64,000 bases of DNA from Quillaja saponaria (taxonomy: Eukaryota; Streptophyta; Magnoliopsida; Fabales; Quillajaceae), in the NCBI GenBank assembly GCA_029379385.1, contig CM055613.1, positions 21,284,001 to 21,348,000 on the forward strand, given 5' to 3'. Positions within the stretch are counted from its first letter, which is position 1. Each line of letters begins with the position of its first letter. Both the position numbers and the translations under genes were made by a program. The notes below the pieces were generated by a model. That model was not told the origin of the DNA and did no database searches. It saw only the letters and a program-made list of their open reading frames with translations. Shown here in pieces: positions 30,243-41,156 of this stretch.

Positions 30243-30455
30243 CTGTTGTTGGATTTACCACGCAAGTACACGTATCGTGAACAACTAATAAAGTGTAAGT
30301 ATAGTGTCGAACCCATGAGGAATTAGATCTAACAATTGTTATGTACTAAAATTGACCAATCCTAAATTCATCCAAACGAATGAATTTTGATAGATTTATA
30401 ACTAAACTAAACTAAACTAAAGCAAGCCAATGTAAGAATGTAATGAAGACTTACA
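30243..30455 (-). repeat. Athila-type LTR end piece inserted in integrase, minus strand
   Basis: On the minus strand the sequence reads as the last 210 bp of the LTR that ends at 38645: TTTAGTTATAAATCT, TTAGGATTGGTCAATTTTAGTAC, CAATTGTTAGATCTAATTCC and the terminal CCAACAACA. It includes four ACTAA repeats at about 30401-30420. The integrase frame resumes after it. Confidence 0.8.
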
Positions 30456-30464
30456 AGGTTGCAC

Positions 30465-30790
30465 TAGCATCATCCACAAGCAAGTGGACAAGCTGAGGTC
30501 TCTAATCGGGAGATTAAAAGAATCCTAGAGAAGACGATATGTCCTTCACAAAAAGATCGGTACAAGAGATTGGATAATGCACTATAGGCATACCATATAG
30601 CCTACAAGACCCCCTTAGGCACCATTAGCAAGATGTTTCCATACGGTGCTGTGGAGTTGATTGCCACTAATCTGCATAGAACATTGAAAGTGAATGGCCA
30701 ACAATTGAAACACTATTGGGGCCACTTGAGCAACACTAAGTCAAGCCGAGGACTTTAAACCAAGTGCTTCTTGGGAGGCAGCCCATGTTT
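30465..30790 (+). pseudogene. element 2 integrase, C-terminal remnants
   Basis: [19 protein letters not shown] (about 30484-30540) contains the third catalytic region, followed by [10 protein letters not shown], stop, AYHIAYKTPLGT (about 30566-30628). A deletion joins this to SKMFPYGAVELIATNLHRTLKVNGQQLKHYWG (about 30628-30720). The tail SSRGL, stop, TKCFLGGSPCF ends at about 30790. Most of the middle tail seen in element A is absent. Confidence 0.8.
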
Positions 30791-31930
30791 CTAAACCCTC
30801 TTCTTTATTTTACTTTTTGTTTTATTAATTTTTACTTTACACTAAGTCTTCATCTCATCTCTGTAATGACAAACAAGGACTAAGATACCACAGCAAGAAG
30901 CACAAGAGCTGTGGCTCCTCATTACATCACACCTCAGAGCCCAACAACCTAGGATTTCAAAAATAACCAGAGAGAATGATGCCGCAAACCTGATACATTT
31001 AAGCCGCGTCACCTATACATTCAAAAACTCAGGTATGTACTTAGAGAGAGCCCCACACTGTGGCTCCATTAGCTTCATTACACACATGCTAAAATGCCTT
31101 AATTTCAATGAAAAACCACCATTTCAAACAGAGAGCCCCACACTGTGGCTCCTCCTTTGATGCACCACGGCGCCTCTTAACCCAGAAAAAAGAGTTTTCA
31201 AACAGATTGCATCAAGTCGCAGCCCCAAATAAATCACGCCATGGCATCATGTTTTTAAGAAAAACTTGGTTTTAACCAGAGAGCATAAAGCCGTGGCACT
31301 ATATCACTCATGCCCCAACATAAAATCCCGTGTTTTAAAAATTTTGAATTCTAGGGCATGGTGCCTCTGTGCTTATTACTTCAAGCCATGGTGCGATGTT
31401 AGGATTTCAGTTTTTAAAAGGATTTTCAGACCCTATAACTTTCCTAACTCAAAAACCTAACACACATTCTCTAAAAATCATAAGTCTTAGGCCCTAATTC
31501 TCTAGCCTAAACCCATTTCTAGTAAATTCTACCACTCTTGCACAAAACCCCTCACCCACATCACGGTCTACATGCAAGTTTTACGTTGCCTCAACACAAG
31601 TAAGTTTTCTTCCTCTTCTCTACTTATTCTATGAATTTTTGAGTAGGTAGGATGCTTTTCTTGTGTTGTATGCTTAATTGCTTAATGATTAGTGGGTAGA
31701 TATGTTTCTTTAAGGGTATGTGCATAATTCTTGGTTTTGGGTTTTTAGGTACATGGGTGTTACATTTTGAATCTTGATATTGAGTTCTTTGGTTTTGCTA
31801 GATGGACAATAATATAACTGAGAATATTGTATATTTCTCTGTTGGGTCATAGATTTTTTGTTGATTATGGGCTGTGGTTGACATTGTTACTGGGCATTGT
31901 GGGGTTTGGGATTATGCTTGTTCATTTTTC
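30791..31930 (+). other. element 2 spacer between pol and env-position ORF
   Basis: No gene is visible. From about 30880 to 31410 decayed GC-rich words recur in AT-rich DNA, including two identical 23-bp copies at 31045-31067 and 31130-31152. The second half repeats the leader of element A: CAACACAAGTAAG at about 31592 and GTAGGTAGGATGC at about 31643. The open stretch at 31266-31460 lies in this spacer and looks incidental. Confidence 0.6.
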
Positions 31931-31936
31931 TAGATA

Positions 31937-32834
31937 ATGGTACCAAAATCCAAGGCCACCAAGCATCCTCAAGCTATTGGACCAAGCTTTGACAGTCGTA
32001 GGTTTATTTCTGCTGCAACTGAGAAAAGGTTCTATGAAGGGCTGGTACACAAGGATTGTAGCTTAACGAGGTTTATAACTCAGCCCCAACTATTTCAAGA
32101 TTTTAGTCCGTCAAATAGACAAAATGAATTGGGCTAAGTTGTGTGCACCTCCTTCAACTGATGAATATGTGGCTTAGCAAGTGGTATAGTGGATTACAAA
32201 GTATTCATCAATGCATTGTGCTACTAGGTCTCTACATGGATGCTAGCGAATGGCAAATCCGTGAATTTCAAGGCCAATTAGTTGCATTCCACTGTAAGAA
32301 TTCGGTATTATTTCTTGTACGCCAATATGTTACCCAGTGGAGATGTGAGTGATGTGACCAAGGAGCAAGTAGTCCTTGTCTTTGCTTTACTGCGAGGTTT
32401 GGCCCTTAATATTGGTTGTATTATACATAATGTTATGTTGCAAGCAGCAATTAGTGGACATCTTGGCATATGGTTCCCCTCCTTCATCATTAAACTTGGC
32501 ATATGGCATATAAAAGGGGCCAATTGATGACAAGCTGATGAACAAGTTCTTGCATAGGAACTTTAAAGCAGGAAAGGGTGATCCAGTAGCCTCAACTCAC
32601 CCTGCACCAACTAGTGTACAATGACTCATATTGGCTTAGCGATTATCTCGTCTAGAGGTGTAGTACGCCGAGCATTGTCAACATAACCATGTTGTCAATT
32701 ATCAGAATAATGAATTGCTGAGGATGATGTGTAAGCAAGGAGGATGGGATCTTTCTACATTCCCACCTTGTCCTGAGTCTCCAGCCCTCTTCCCTCCTCC
32801 CGAGGAGGACATTGACATAGACTTTGACGAATGA
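31937..32834 (+). pseudogene. element 2 env-position ORF (plant transposon-type domain), decayed
   Basis: MVPKSKATKHPQAIGPSFDSRRFISAATEKRFYEGLVHKDCSLTRFI starts at 31937 and is the best N-terminus of this ORF in the window. After a stop at 32135 the blocks GIVDYKVFINALCY, MLANGKSVNFKAN, YYFLYANMLPSGDVSDVTKEQVVLVFALLRGLALNIGCIIHNVMLQAAISGHLGIWFPS appear (to about 32480), in two frames. The last block resembles the putative plant transposon protein domain. An acidic EEDIDIDFDE end lies at about 32800-32834. It pairs with 6620-7690 in element A, and a protein rebuilt by comparison would be about 300 residues; the function is unknown. Confidence 0.65.
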
Positions 32835-32888
32835 GGGGAGTTCTTTTTATCTTTTGTTATTCTTGTCTTTTTTTCATTTCTTAAGCAT

Positions 32889-32923
32889 TGGGACACTGTT
32901 TAGTTTAGTTTTGGGGCGGGGGG
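32889..32923 (+). promoter_or_regulatory. internal polypurine-like tract in element 2
   Basis: GGGACACTG precedes GGGGCGGGGGG (32913-32923), the same arrangement as at 7739-7766 in element A and at the same distance after the env-position ORF. Confidence 0.5.
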
Positions 32924-33690
32924 TAACTTTAAGTTTTGTATATCTCTATTCTTATGTATAATTGTTATCCCCCGTTTATGTGTAATTTGTTTAAATATAG
33001 TATCTAGCTTGTTGTGTTTCCCTTTCTCATACTATTTTAAGTAGATTGCAATTTTAATTTTTTAATAATGCTCCAATATTTCCCTATTCCCATAGTATTA
33101 TCTTATTTTTGCATTGATTTTGATTTTTGATATAATGCAAGAAATTTTGAATTTATTATAATTAGGGCACATACTTCATGCATTCATATCTACACAAGGC
33201 TATTGTCACCTAGGGTTGTTGTTTTTAATGATTTTTTTCTTATAACCCTTAGATTCTTTTTTTACCTCTTTCAATTAGTGAAAGTTCCTCTTGAGGCGAA
33301 ATCCTAGGTAAAACTTAGTTGGAAACATGATTTAGGTTATCTTTGGACTGTTAGAGCCTTTGTATATCCACCCTTGATTTTATATTTCATTAGTTACCCA
33401 CTTTTAAGCCGAATGTCTATTCTTTCTAGCACATGCAAATGTTAACCAATCCTTTCTTTGTAAAACCCATTTGCACCCTATTACTTTAAGCAAAATAAAT
33501 ATTCAGTAAAGTTGAGCTATGAAAACAAGATGAGGGTAGTGCAGCACGAGGAAGAAAAGAAATTTTTTTGTTATCATCCCCAATTGAAAAAAAAAATTAA
33601 AAGTTTGGGAAAAGTATGTGAAAATTCCTTGAGAATTTGTCTACAAACCTAAGGTTGAATAATAGTTGAAGCCTGAGTGAGTGGGACTTA
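32924..33690 (+). other. element 2 3' untranslated region, truncated
   Basis: No gene is visible. Blocks such as ACACAAGGCTATTG, AAATCCTAGGTA and ACCCATTTGCACCCTA match 8030-8330 in element A. The plastid insert of element A is absent at the homologous place. The sequence passes into LINE-a at about 33700 without an LTR or polypurine tract. Confidence 0.6.
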
Positions 33691-33719
33691 ACACCTTATA
33701 AAAAATAATGACAGGTTTA

Positions 33720-34232
33720 CAAGATAATAATGAAAAGGCGCAAGAAGTGGCTGCCTTTGATATTTGTTTGCAAGATTCTTCGATGAAGAGCAAGAAAATA
33801 CTTAAGCCATTTAAGAATTGAGCCAAGAAGTTCAAAGAATACATTGTGAGGTAAAGGAGCATTCAGATTGAACACCAAGCTGCTACGGACTCTTCGGATG
33901 TCTCTAATTTTAACTCTGGCAATGAGGCCTTTCCATTAAGGCCAAGTTCAGTTGCCAATCCATTTTAAGATCAGAAGAATTTTGCTACAAACACTAGGAA
34001 GGATTTGGACAGGGTTGTGCATATGTTGAATCTCCCTCAAGAGTGGAAATTCCGTCTTCAAGTTCTTGCTAGTCAACCTATGAGATTTACATGTGATGGA
34101 AGCACGCTTAGTTCAATTAGAGATGATCTTGAGCCCCTGAAATTTACCATTGGTAAAACTTCTACTAAGGTAAAAAATAATTTTCCTACCACCAAAAATC
34201 TAAGTGATGAATTTATTGTACGGGAATACTAG
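33720..34232 (+). pseudogene. LINE-a ORF1 C-terminal part
   Basis: The readable run EVAAFDICLQDSSMKSKKILKPFKN and DSSDVSNFNSGNEAFPLRPSS precede the open stretch 34005-34232 with RKDLDRVVHMLNLPQEWKFRLQVLASQPMRF. The SKEDLERVVHxLNL motif is shared with LINE-b (50443-50664) and LINE-c (57818-58162). I place it in ORF1 from its position upstream of the endonuclease; no DUF4283 or knuckle is visible here. Confidence 0.55.
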
Positions 34233-34645
34233 AGGAATTAAGAATGTCAAAATGAGATGTATGCTTCGTAAGTTAAAAAGATTGAATCATTGTTCATTTG
34301 TGGTTGTTTCAGAACAGGTTGTCATGAATTCAGGGCAGCAAGTTACATTTGTGGAATGATTTGATGGAAGCTGGAAGTTTGGTCAGTTCAAGTGGATGGT
34401 TATTTGATGGTGATTTTAACTATGTACTTAATCATGATGAAATTTACAGTTCTTAAGATCGATTTAATTATGATTCAGCTTTTGATTTTATAGGTACCTT
34501 AACTGTTTGTGATCTTCATGAAGTTGCTTTCTCAAGTTCTAGTTTACTTGGATTAATAAACGAGAAGGCTTGGCTCAAAATTTAAAGATGTTAAATAGGT
34601 TTTTATGAATTATTGTTGGACTGATGTTGATTTTCAAGTCAGACA
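34214..34645 (+). pseudogene. LINE-a endonuclease, decayed
   Basis: This domain nicks target DNA in a functional L1. The N-terminal G-N-T-R-G-I-K-N-V-K-M-R block (about 34220-34260), SFVVVSEQVVMNSGQQVTF, and WLFDGDFNYVLNHDE (about 34397-34440) are visible; the last is the GGDFN-type catalytic block with the first glycine altered to Asp. DLHEVAFSSSSFTWI follows in a shifted frame (about 34510-34560). About 200 bp of the middle are missing. Confidence 0.75.
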
Positions 34646-35880
34646 GCTCAATAGGAAATACTCTGATCATAATCCTTTAAAGGTTGAAGTGAAAGCACAG
34701 GGGCTTATTTATAAAGCTCCTTTTCAATTCTTGAATATCTGGAGTAGAAACCATACGTTCTTAAAAACTATTTGTCAATCTTGGAAGGAGCCTCTGATTG
34801 GTATTCGAGATAGAGTCAAAGATGTTTAAGATCTTGTTAATCAAACTGTGGCAGTCATTCGTTAGAGGTGAAGGCACTTAGGAGGATCTTAACAGGGCTG
34901 AAGTATTCCTGATGAGGAGCTTAATATGGAAGAGGATTTTTGGCATCAAAAGTCATCAGTTAAATGGTTGCAAGAAGGTGTGATGGATGTACTAATTTTT
35001 TTCATGCCACGGTTAAAGATAAGAGAAGTAATCTGTTTATTCATAAAATCAAGGATGCTTCAGGTTCTTTGCTTGTTCAGAAAGATGATATCGAAAAGTA
35101 GTAGTTGATTATTTTTTGAAACTTTTCATTGAGCCAGTATTTCCCATGATTTGAGCTTCCTTGATTGTATTCCTACTTTAGTTACATCTGAGCATAATGA
35201 TAGTCTCTGTAAGTTTCCTATGGAGGATGAAGTACATGAGGTGATGCTTTAATTAGATAAGAACAATGCAGCTGGTTAGGATGGTTTTAATGTACACTTT
35301 TACACTACTTGCTGGTCAATTATTACTAGGGATGTCACTTGAGCAGTTCAATGTTCAATGCTTCTTTGTAGGAGGTGAGTTGACTAAGTTTATTAGTAGT
35401 ACTGTTATAGTACTTCTACCAAAGGTTGAGTCTCCTCAATACTTTTCTGATTTGAGACCTATTAGTTTATGCAATTTCACCTCTAAAATCATATCTCATG
35501 TTTTGGTTAATCGCTTGATCTTTCTTTTGCCTAATTTAATTTCTAGGGAACAAAGTGATTTTATGAGGGGTATGAATATTGTTGATAGTGTGGCACTGGC
35601 TCAGGAACTTGGTTCATGATTTACATAAAAAGGTTCCGAGTGGGAATACTAACTTTAAGCATGATATGGCAAAAACTTACAACAAGGTAAACTTGTTTTT
35701 GGATTTGATCTTATTTAGCATCTAATTTTCAGTCTGTGGTATTCATTTTTGGTGAATGGTAACAGTTCAGGATTCTTTAAATCTACCAGAGGTCTTATAC
35801 AAGGGCATCCATTGTCCCCTATTTTCTTTTCCATAACATATAATAATCTTCTCTTCTGGGAGGAAAAGATCTTGTGATGG
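34600..35880 (+). pseudogene. LINE-a reverse transcriptase, decayed
   Basis: NYCWTDVDFQVRQLNRKYSDHNPLKVEVK (34605-34695) is the linker after the endonuclease. EEDFWHQKSSVKWLQEG (34927-34980), KFPMEDEVHEVMLxLDKNNAAG (about 35210-35280) and SSTVIVLLPKVESPQYFSDLRPISLCNFTSKIISHVLVNRLIFLLPNLISREQSDFM (about 35395-35565) are RT blocks. FFKSTRGLIQGHPLSPIFFS (about 35770-35830) follows and then breaks into GRKRSCDGLVNFL. The catalytic FADD box between these two is deleted, near 35832. Confidence 0.8.
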
Positions 35881-36089
35881 CCTAGTGAATTTTTTGGGAG
35901 CTTATAAGGCAAATTTGTGTCAGTTGGTGTATAGACAAAAGAGTTGCTTTTTCACATGTTCTTACAGTGTCTCCTCAGTGCTTAAAGGTTATCAAGTAAG
36001 CTACGGGCTTTACTTGTCAACATCTTCTAGTTGTATATTTGTTTTTGCTAAAATTGAAATGCTTTGGCTAACTTTTTTTAGGGAGTGAG

Positions 36090-37345
36090 AGAAGGAAAGG
36101 GAAATTTTCATTGGCATCCTTGGAAAGCTATTTGTTTACCAACATAGGGGGTCTCAATCTTTATGGTGTGACCTTGGTCTAATTTATTTGCTTATCAATG
36201 AGATCCCAAGACAACTTGTGAGGTTGAAATTAGTTGAATTTTGTCAGCTTTCTAATGATGAAAGACAACTTATACCGAATCTAGTTTGCCAAAAAGTGGA
36301 GGAGCAATGTTTTTATAATGATATAGCAGACTAATTTGTTTGGATAGCGGATAAATCAGGTTTGTTTTTTGTTTTATCTGCTTGGATTGTGATTTGGCAT
36401 AATAGTTCTTTGATGACTTCTCGTGATTATTTTTGGCAACCTCAGCTCCCATTAAAATATCCAATTTTTTGGAAATTTTCAATTTTTTTTTTTAGCATTG
36501 GATAGAACTGTGGTTAGATTTAACTATGGAAATTGTATCTCATTATTGTTGTTGCACTTTTCATGATGTGGAAACTAGTCATCATTTATTCATTTCCTCT
36601 CAAGTTGCAAGGGAAGTTTGGCAGTTTTCTTGCATCACCTTGATATAAACTTTGCAGTTGTTTCAATTCATGATATGTTCAGAATGTGGCGGAGGGATGG
36701 CAGAAATTCCTTTTCAGGTTATTCAAGATCAATTACTCCTTGTTTGATTATATGGGAGATATGGAAGGCTGGTTATGCTAAGGTTTTGGACAACATATCC
36801 ATGAGCCCGATGGATATTGTCAAGGACGTTTTGAAGATGATTGGGATTATCATTTCTTCTTTGAAAGGTAATGTTAAGGTGAGTTTTAACGATTCTTAGT
36901 AGCTTAGGTTTTTCCCTTTTCATCTTCCTAAGCCCATGTTCTTAAATAAGGTCATTGTCTTAAGATGGCAACCACCCCCCTCCTTCCCTCTATGTCAAAC
37001 TTTAATTGTGATGTGATGGATGTTCACAGGGTAATCCAAGTGAGCTGCAACTGGAGGTATCATTAGATCCGCTTTTAGTGAGATAATTTTTGCTTATGGT
37101 GCTTTGGGTGTACAATCCAATATGGTGGCTGAATTTAAAGCATTAATTCAAGGCTTAAGCTTTTAAGGGTTTTATTAATTTCATTATTTGCTTGTTCAAT
37201 GTGTAACTCGCATGGTTGACTCAATTATTATTGGTGCTTAATGTAAGGTTATAGAGAGGTTAATGTGGTTGTGGACAGTATTTCAAACATGGCTTGTGAC
37301 ATGAAGACAAAATTTTCTTTGCTTTCTTTAAATAATTTTCCAGAA
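36090..37345 (+). pseudogene. LINE-a zinc-type region and RNase H, decayed
   Basis: SQSLWCDLGLIYLLINEIPRQLV (about 36151-36220) begins the region. CTFHDVETSHHLFISSQVAREVW (about 36553-36620) is the zinc-binding block of plant L1 elements. GCSQGNPSEL (about 37018-37050) and IIFAYGALGVQSNMVAEFKALIQGL (about 37084-37160) are the RNase H. Stops and frameshifts occur throughout, with a 120-bp gap after 36100 compared with the minus-strand copy. Confidence 0.7.
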
Positions 37346-37417
37346 CATATCAGTGGGTAAAGGGTTGGGAGTCCTAGTTAAGTTTGGATTTAAAAAATTA
37401 AAAAATAATTAAAAAAT

Positions 37418-38645
37418 TAGAATGCATCCTTAGTCCTTCTCGAGTACCTAAGGATGTTTTATAAGTTTACGAAATAGCCTTTCCTTTTTATTCATATTAT
37501 TTGCTATGTTATTGAGTTTTAGTTTGAATGTTACTTAGTTGAGTCATTTGTTTTAGGATGTTGAATCCTAGTTGAGTATGTTTAGGATTTAGTTTTTAAT
37601 TATGAATTTCATTGATGCTTAACTTAATTTTTGTGTTTTGAAGGTTTAATGCTTAAAGGAAATCTTTTTGAAGTCAAAGTAGAGTCAGGATTTTCTACGA
37701 GTCAGGCACCACGGCCACAGAAAAGGAAACCATCTAGGTAGAGAGCATTGACACCTAGGCACTACTAGAGACAAAGATAGCCAGCGCCTAGGCGCCCAAC
37801 AATGATCCTACACTCCAAATTTCAGTGTTGTGCCTCTAGAACTTAAATGCTGGGGCGCTAACTCAATTCCTAGTATGAATTGACTTTTTCTTGAGGGTTT
37901 TGAAGCCTATTTAAAGAGGTTTATGTTAGGGAGTATAAACACACAAGTTTAGCTAAGAAAGTCTAGAGTTTAGAGGCATCTAGAGTGCAAGGAGCAAGGG
38001 GAGCTTAAGATGATTAAAGATTGAAGCCTGACAACCACTGTTTTTTTTCATTCTACTATTTCCTTTCCTTGTATTTATTTGATATTTTCTTTATATGAAT
38101 CCATGTTTACACAATATGCAATGGAACTCAATATGTAGCTTGGATTTATTTTGTTTATTGATTGTTTAGGGTTTGATACATGAATTATTTATCTTATTCT
38201 ATGTTTTATGCTTCTAATAGATTAGCTACCAATTAGATTTGGTAGCTTAGAGGAACCTTGACGAAGGGAAATCTAGGTTTAGCCTTGAATAAGATAACAC
38301 TTGTTTGAATTCATTCACATGCATGTTTGAATTTGATAACACTTAAAGAGTCTAGCTCAATTTAATTCTCACAGAAATATAGTGAATTCCAAGTTAGAGA
38401 TTATTATAATAATCCAAGTGATTGTTGAGGGAAGTTGTAATTCTAGGTTACCCCATTACATTCTTACATATGCATGCTTTAGTTTAGTTATAAATCTCTG
38501 AAATTTCATTTGTATGGATAAAGTTAGGATTGGTCAATTTTAGTACTTAGCAATTGTTAGATCTAATTCCTTGTGTGTTCGATACTCTACTTACACTTTA
38601 TTACTTGTTCACGATATGTGCACTTGAGTGATAAATTGAACAACA
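37418..38645 (+). repeat. Athila-type LTR, third subtype, 5'-truncated
   Basis: It ends TTGAACAACA, like the LTRs of A and A2, and has GATACTCTACTTACACTTTATTACTTG before it. It shares GGAACTCAATATGTAG-type and TAGGATTGGTCAATTTTAG blocks. The upstream limit is LINE-a's A-rich tail. Its last 200 bp match the minus-strand piece at 30243-30455. No internal region follows; a copia fragment starts right after the LTR end. Confidence 0.75.
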
Positions 38646-40104
38646 ATGTTCTTAATTGCCTTTCTAGTGCTCTTCACCCAAAAGGCTTGGTATCTACTTG
38701 TAACACTTTTAGCTTACAAGACATCAAGGGGCGTACATAACATGGCATCATGATTGAACCAATTGCAGAAACATTTGGTATTTCATTCATGCGATTTCTT
38801 TATGTCTCTCTGTCTAAGGAGACATACATTTGGAAGATGCACACCATGTGACATGGGTAAGAACCTTTTCTTTGACCCATCCGTGTAAAACCTCTTAAGA
38901 ATCTTTTCAATGTACATGGATTGTGAAAATCTAAACAACCTTTTGGATCTATCTTTATAGATCCTTATACCCAGTATGTAGGTTGCTTCACCAATATTTT
39001 TCATGGAGAAATTTTTGGATAACCAAATTTTGATTGTTTGTAAACATTGTTACTTATTAGAAGTATGTCATTTACATACAGTACCAAAAATGTTACTGCA
39101 CTCCCACTAACCTTCTTCTACACACACGATTCATCTTCATTTTTACTGAAATCATAAATAGACTTTTGAAGACCCTTAAATTGTGTCATATACACGTATT
39201 CCCTTAGATAACCATTTAGGAAAGCAGTTTTGACATCATTTGCCATATCTCATAATTGTGATATGCATGTATTGCAAGTAAAATCCAAATTGACTTGATC
39301 ATGACAACTAGCAAAAAGGTTTCATCAAAATCAATTCCTTGCTTTTGCCACTAACCTTGCTTTGAAGGATCCTACGTTGCGATCTGCATCATTCTTTAAA
39401 GAGCCATTTACACTATATAGGATTAACCCAATAAGGTGGATCAGCCAAAGTCCATAATTTGTTGTTATACATGGAGTCCATTTCGAATTTTATGCGTCTT
39501 GTCACTTCAAGAAATCAATATCTTTGATTACTTCTCAAAACTAGTGGGCTCATCATATCAGAAATCCATACCTTATTCAATCGACTTATCCTACTATTCC
39601 TAGGGAGTGGTTGTGTGTGTTAAATCTTTTCTTGTACCTCCAACTATTGTGGTATAGATTTAGGTTCCATTAATTAATTGGTCTCATTTTGTGTTTCTTG
39701 AATTTCTACTTTACTTCCATTGCTTCATTCAAGAATAAACTCTTTTTCAAGAAAGATAGTGTTTCTCAAAACAAACACCTTTTGTTCCCGTAGGTGATAA
39801 AAGTAGTATCCTCTAGTTTCTTTAGATAACCCACAAACAAGCACTTATCACTCTTGGATTCAAGCTTTATTAATCAAAATTCTTTTGACATAAGCATGAC
39901 AACCCTAAATTCTCAGGTATGAGATATTTGGCTTTTTGTTGTTTCATATCTCATACGAAGTTCTTTAAAAGATTATGGTGGAATCCAATTTAGAAGGTAA
40001 TTTGCAGTATTCAAAGCATATCCTAAAAAAGAAATTGGTAAGTCAACATAATTCATCATGGAACGAACCATGCCTAACAAACTACGTTTCATCATTTCAA
40101 ATAT
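38646..40104 (-). pseudogene. copia-1 pol fragment, minus strand
   Basis: Minus-strand blocks in coding order: RTSYEI with NNKKPNISYLRI (about 39950-39900), LFVGLSKETRGYYFYH with LREQKVFVLRNTIFLEKEFIL (about 39840-39730), FLVLYVNDILLISNNVYKQ (about 39100-39040), NIGEATYILGIRIYKDRSKRLFRFSQSMYIEKILKRF (39000-38890), the shifted IGSIMMPCYV (about 38760) and VTSRYQAFW ending near 38680. These are integrase end, RT and the start of RNase H of a Ty1/copia element. The catalytic YVDD reads YVND. The RT N-terminus is fragmentary. A family-C LTR inserted at 40105. Confidence 0.85.
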
Positions 40105-40910
40105 TGATACACTCATATTATTCTATCTTTTTTGTACCCTATTCTTAGTCTTTTATGTGTATTTTATGTCTTACATTAGTTTACTTATCCTGTTTTGTGT
40201 TTAAGAATGCTTTGGAGATATAAAGAGTAAAAATAGAACATTTGAGCATGTAACAAAATTTTGAATAGAATAGGAAGTGCAAATCTGATCTAATAAGGAA
40301 TTAGCTATTAAGTAGGAAAAGATTGTCTCTCTTGTTTAGGAGTACTTGTTGCCCTTATACTCTATAAATAGGGAGGTTTAGGTTTAATTTAGGAGTCTCT
40401 TTTACACACACTTTTCTTCTTCTTTTATCTCTAAATTTCATTCACTGAATAGAATATTTTCTTTTCAAGTAATGATGATGCTAGCTTAAGTTTCTGTTCA
40501 GTTGCAAGAGTTAAGTAACCTAGACTTATGAAGCTATTATGAGAATTTGTTTTTAAGAAGAAATCTGATGTTATATAGATTTGCAACTATTCATGTTTTT
40601 TTTTTTTTTTTTGCTAAATGTTTAATATTTATGTGTTTTTGTTTGTTATGATATACACGATAGATTGACACATATAATCTGATGCTAGTTAATTAATTAA
40701 TGTCTTTGCATAATTAATTAACATGAGTAGTAAAAGTAGCACTTGAATTAAATCTAAGTTTATTTGTGCGTTGCTTGGAAAATCTGATCCAAACTTAATG
40801 CTGCTTGTGTATTAATTGTTTAGAATCAATTGCACCTATCTAGTTCATAATGCTTTTTACGTAATTAAATCCATAACGCTTGATGAGGGTTATTATGTGA
40901 TTAGTGTTAG
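40105..40910 (+). repeat. family-C LTR, plus strand, 3'-truncated
   Basis: It starts TGATACACTCATATTATTC and has TATA-like TATAAATAG at 40363-40371. Compared with the reverse complement of 19105-20710 it lacks about 170 bp after position 40257 and everything after GTGATTAGTGTTAG (40903-40910). A 17-T run lies at 40596-40612. Confidence 0.85.
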
Positions 40911-41012
40911 TGATGAGTCATCGATGTTCACCAAATTAAAACCTAACTAACTATATTTGAAATATAGTAAGTTATCGATTAATCAAATTCAACTCAAACA
41001 AGTAGTTCTTAT
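40911..41012 (-). repeat. family-C LTR end, minus strand, joined head-on to the plus copy
   Basis: TGATGAGTCATCGATG followed by TTCACCAAATTAAAACCTAAC matches 19105-19215 and 51345-51450 in the same orientation. The plus-strand copy ends and this minus-strand piece begins without spacer at 40910/40911. Confidence 0.8.
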
Positions 41013-41156
41013 ATTATTTATTCATCCCAAACTTAACTAGGACATGAGAAAGTCCTTAAGATTTTATTAATAAGAAAATTGGCTAGAGGATAGTAGTCTA
41101 AGCCAGTACAAAAAGACAACCAAAGAAAACTTAAAACAAAGTTTGTAGGAGCTAAC

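Larger units (their letters stand above)
25795..33690 (+). mobile_element. Athila element 2, internal region
   Basis: The internal region contains gag, protease, RT, RNase H, integrase, spacer, the env-position ORF and a 3' untranslated region in Athila order. It is broken by a roughly 985-bp insertion (about 28870-29855) and an LTR piece (30243-30455), both in integrase, and by deletions in RT. Its 3' LTR is missing; LINE-a begins instead at about 33700. Confidence 0.8.
33700..37417 (+). mobile_element. L1-type LINE-a
   Basis: Order: end of ORF1 (to about 34240), endonuclease (34214-34640), reverse transcriptase (about 34640-35880), zinc-type region (about 36090-36900) and RNase H (about 36990-37200), then an A-rich tail at 37388-37417. 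The same family is present on the minus strand at 46565-51310 and 52065-58190. All frames are broken and the RT catalytic block is deleted. Confidence 0.8.
39999..41141 (+). repeat. left copy (X) of a long direct repeat flanking the viral insert
   Basis: The copia-1 fragment, the family-C LTR, the minus LTR piece and the LINE 3' end (41013-41141) recur as 45969-46683, in the same order. X retains about 600 bp (about 40380-40978) that the right copy lacks, while the right copy retains about 170 bp missing here. The viral sequence begins directly after AAAACAAAG at 41141. Confidence 0.8.

Noticed and set aside
31045..31152. CRISPR-like direct repeats
   Set aside because: Only two exact repeats, long unequal spacing, eukaryotic retroelement context and no cas genes.
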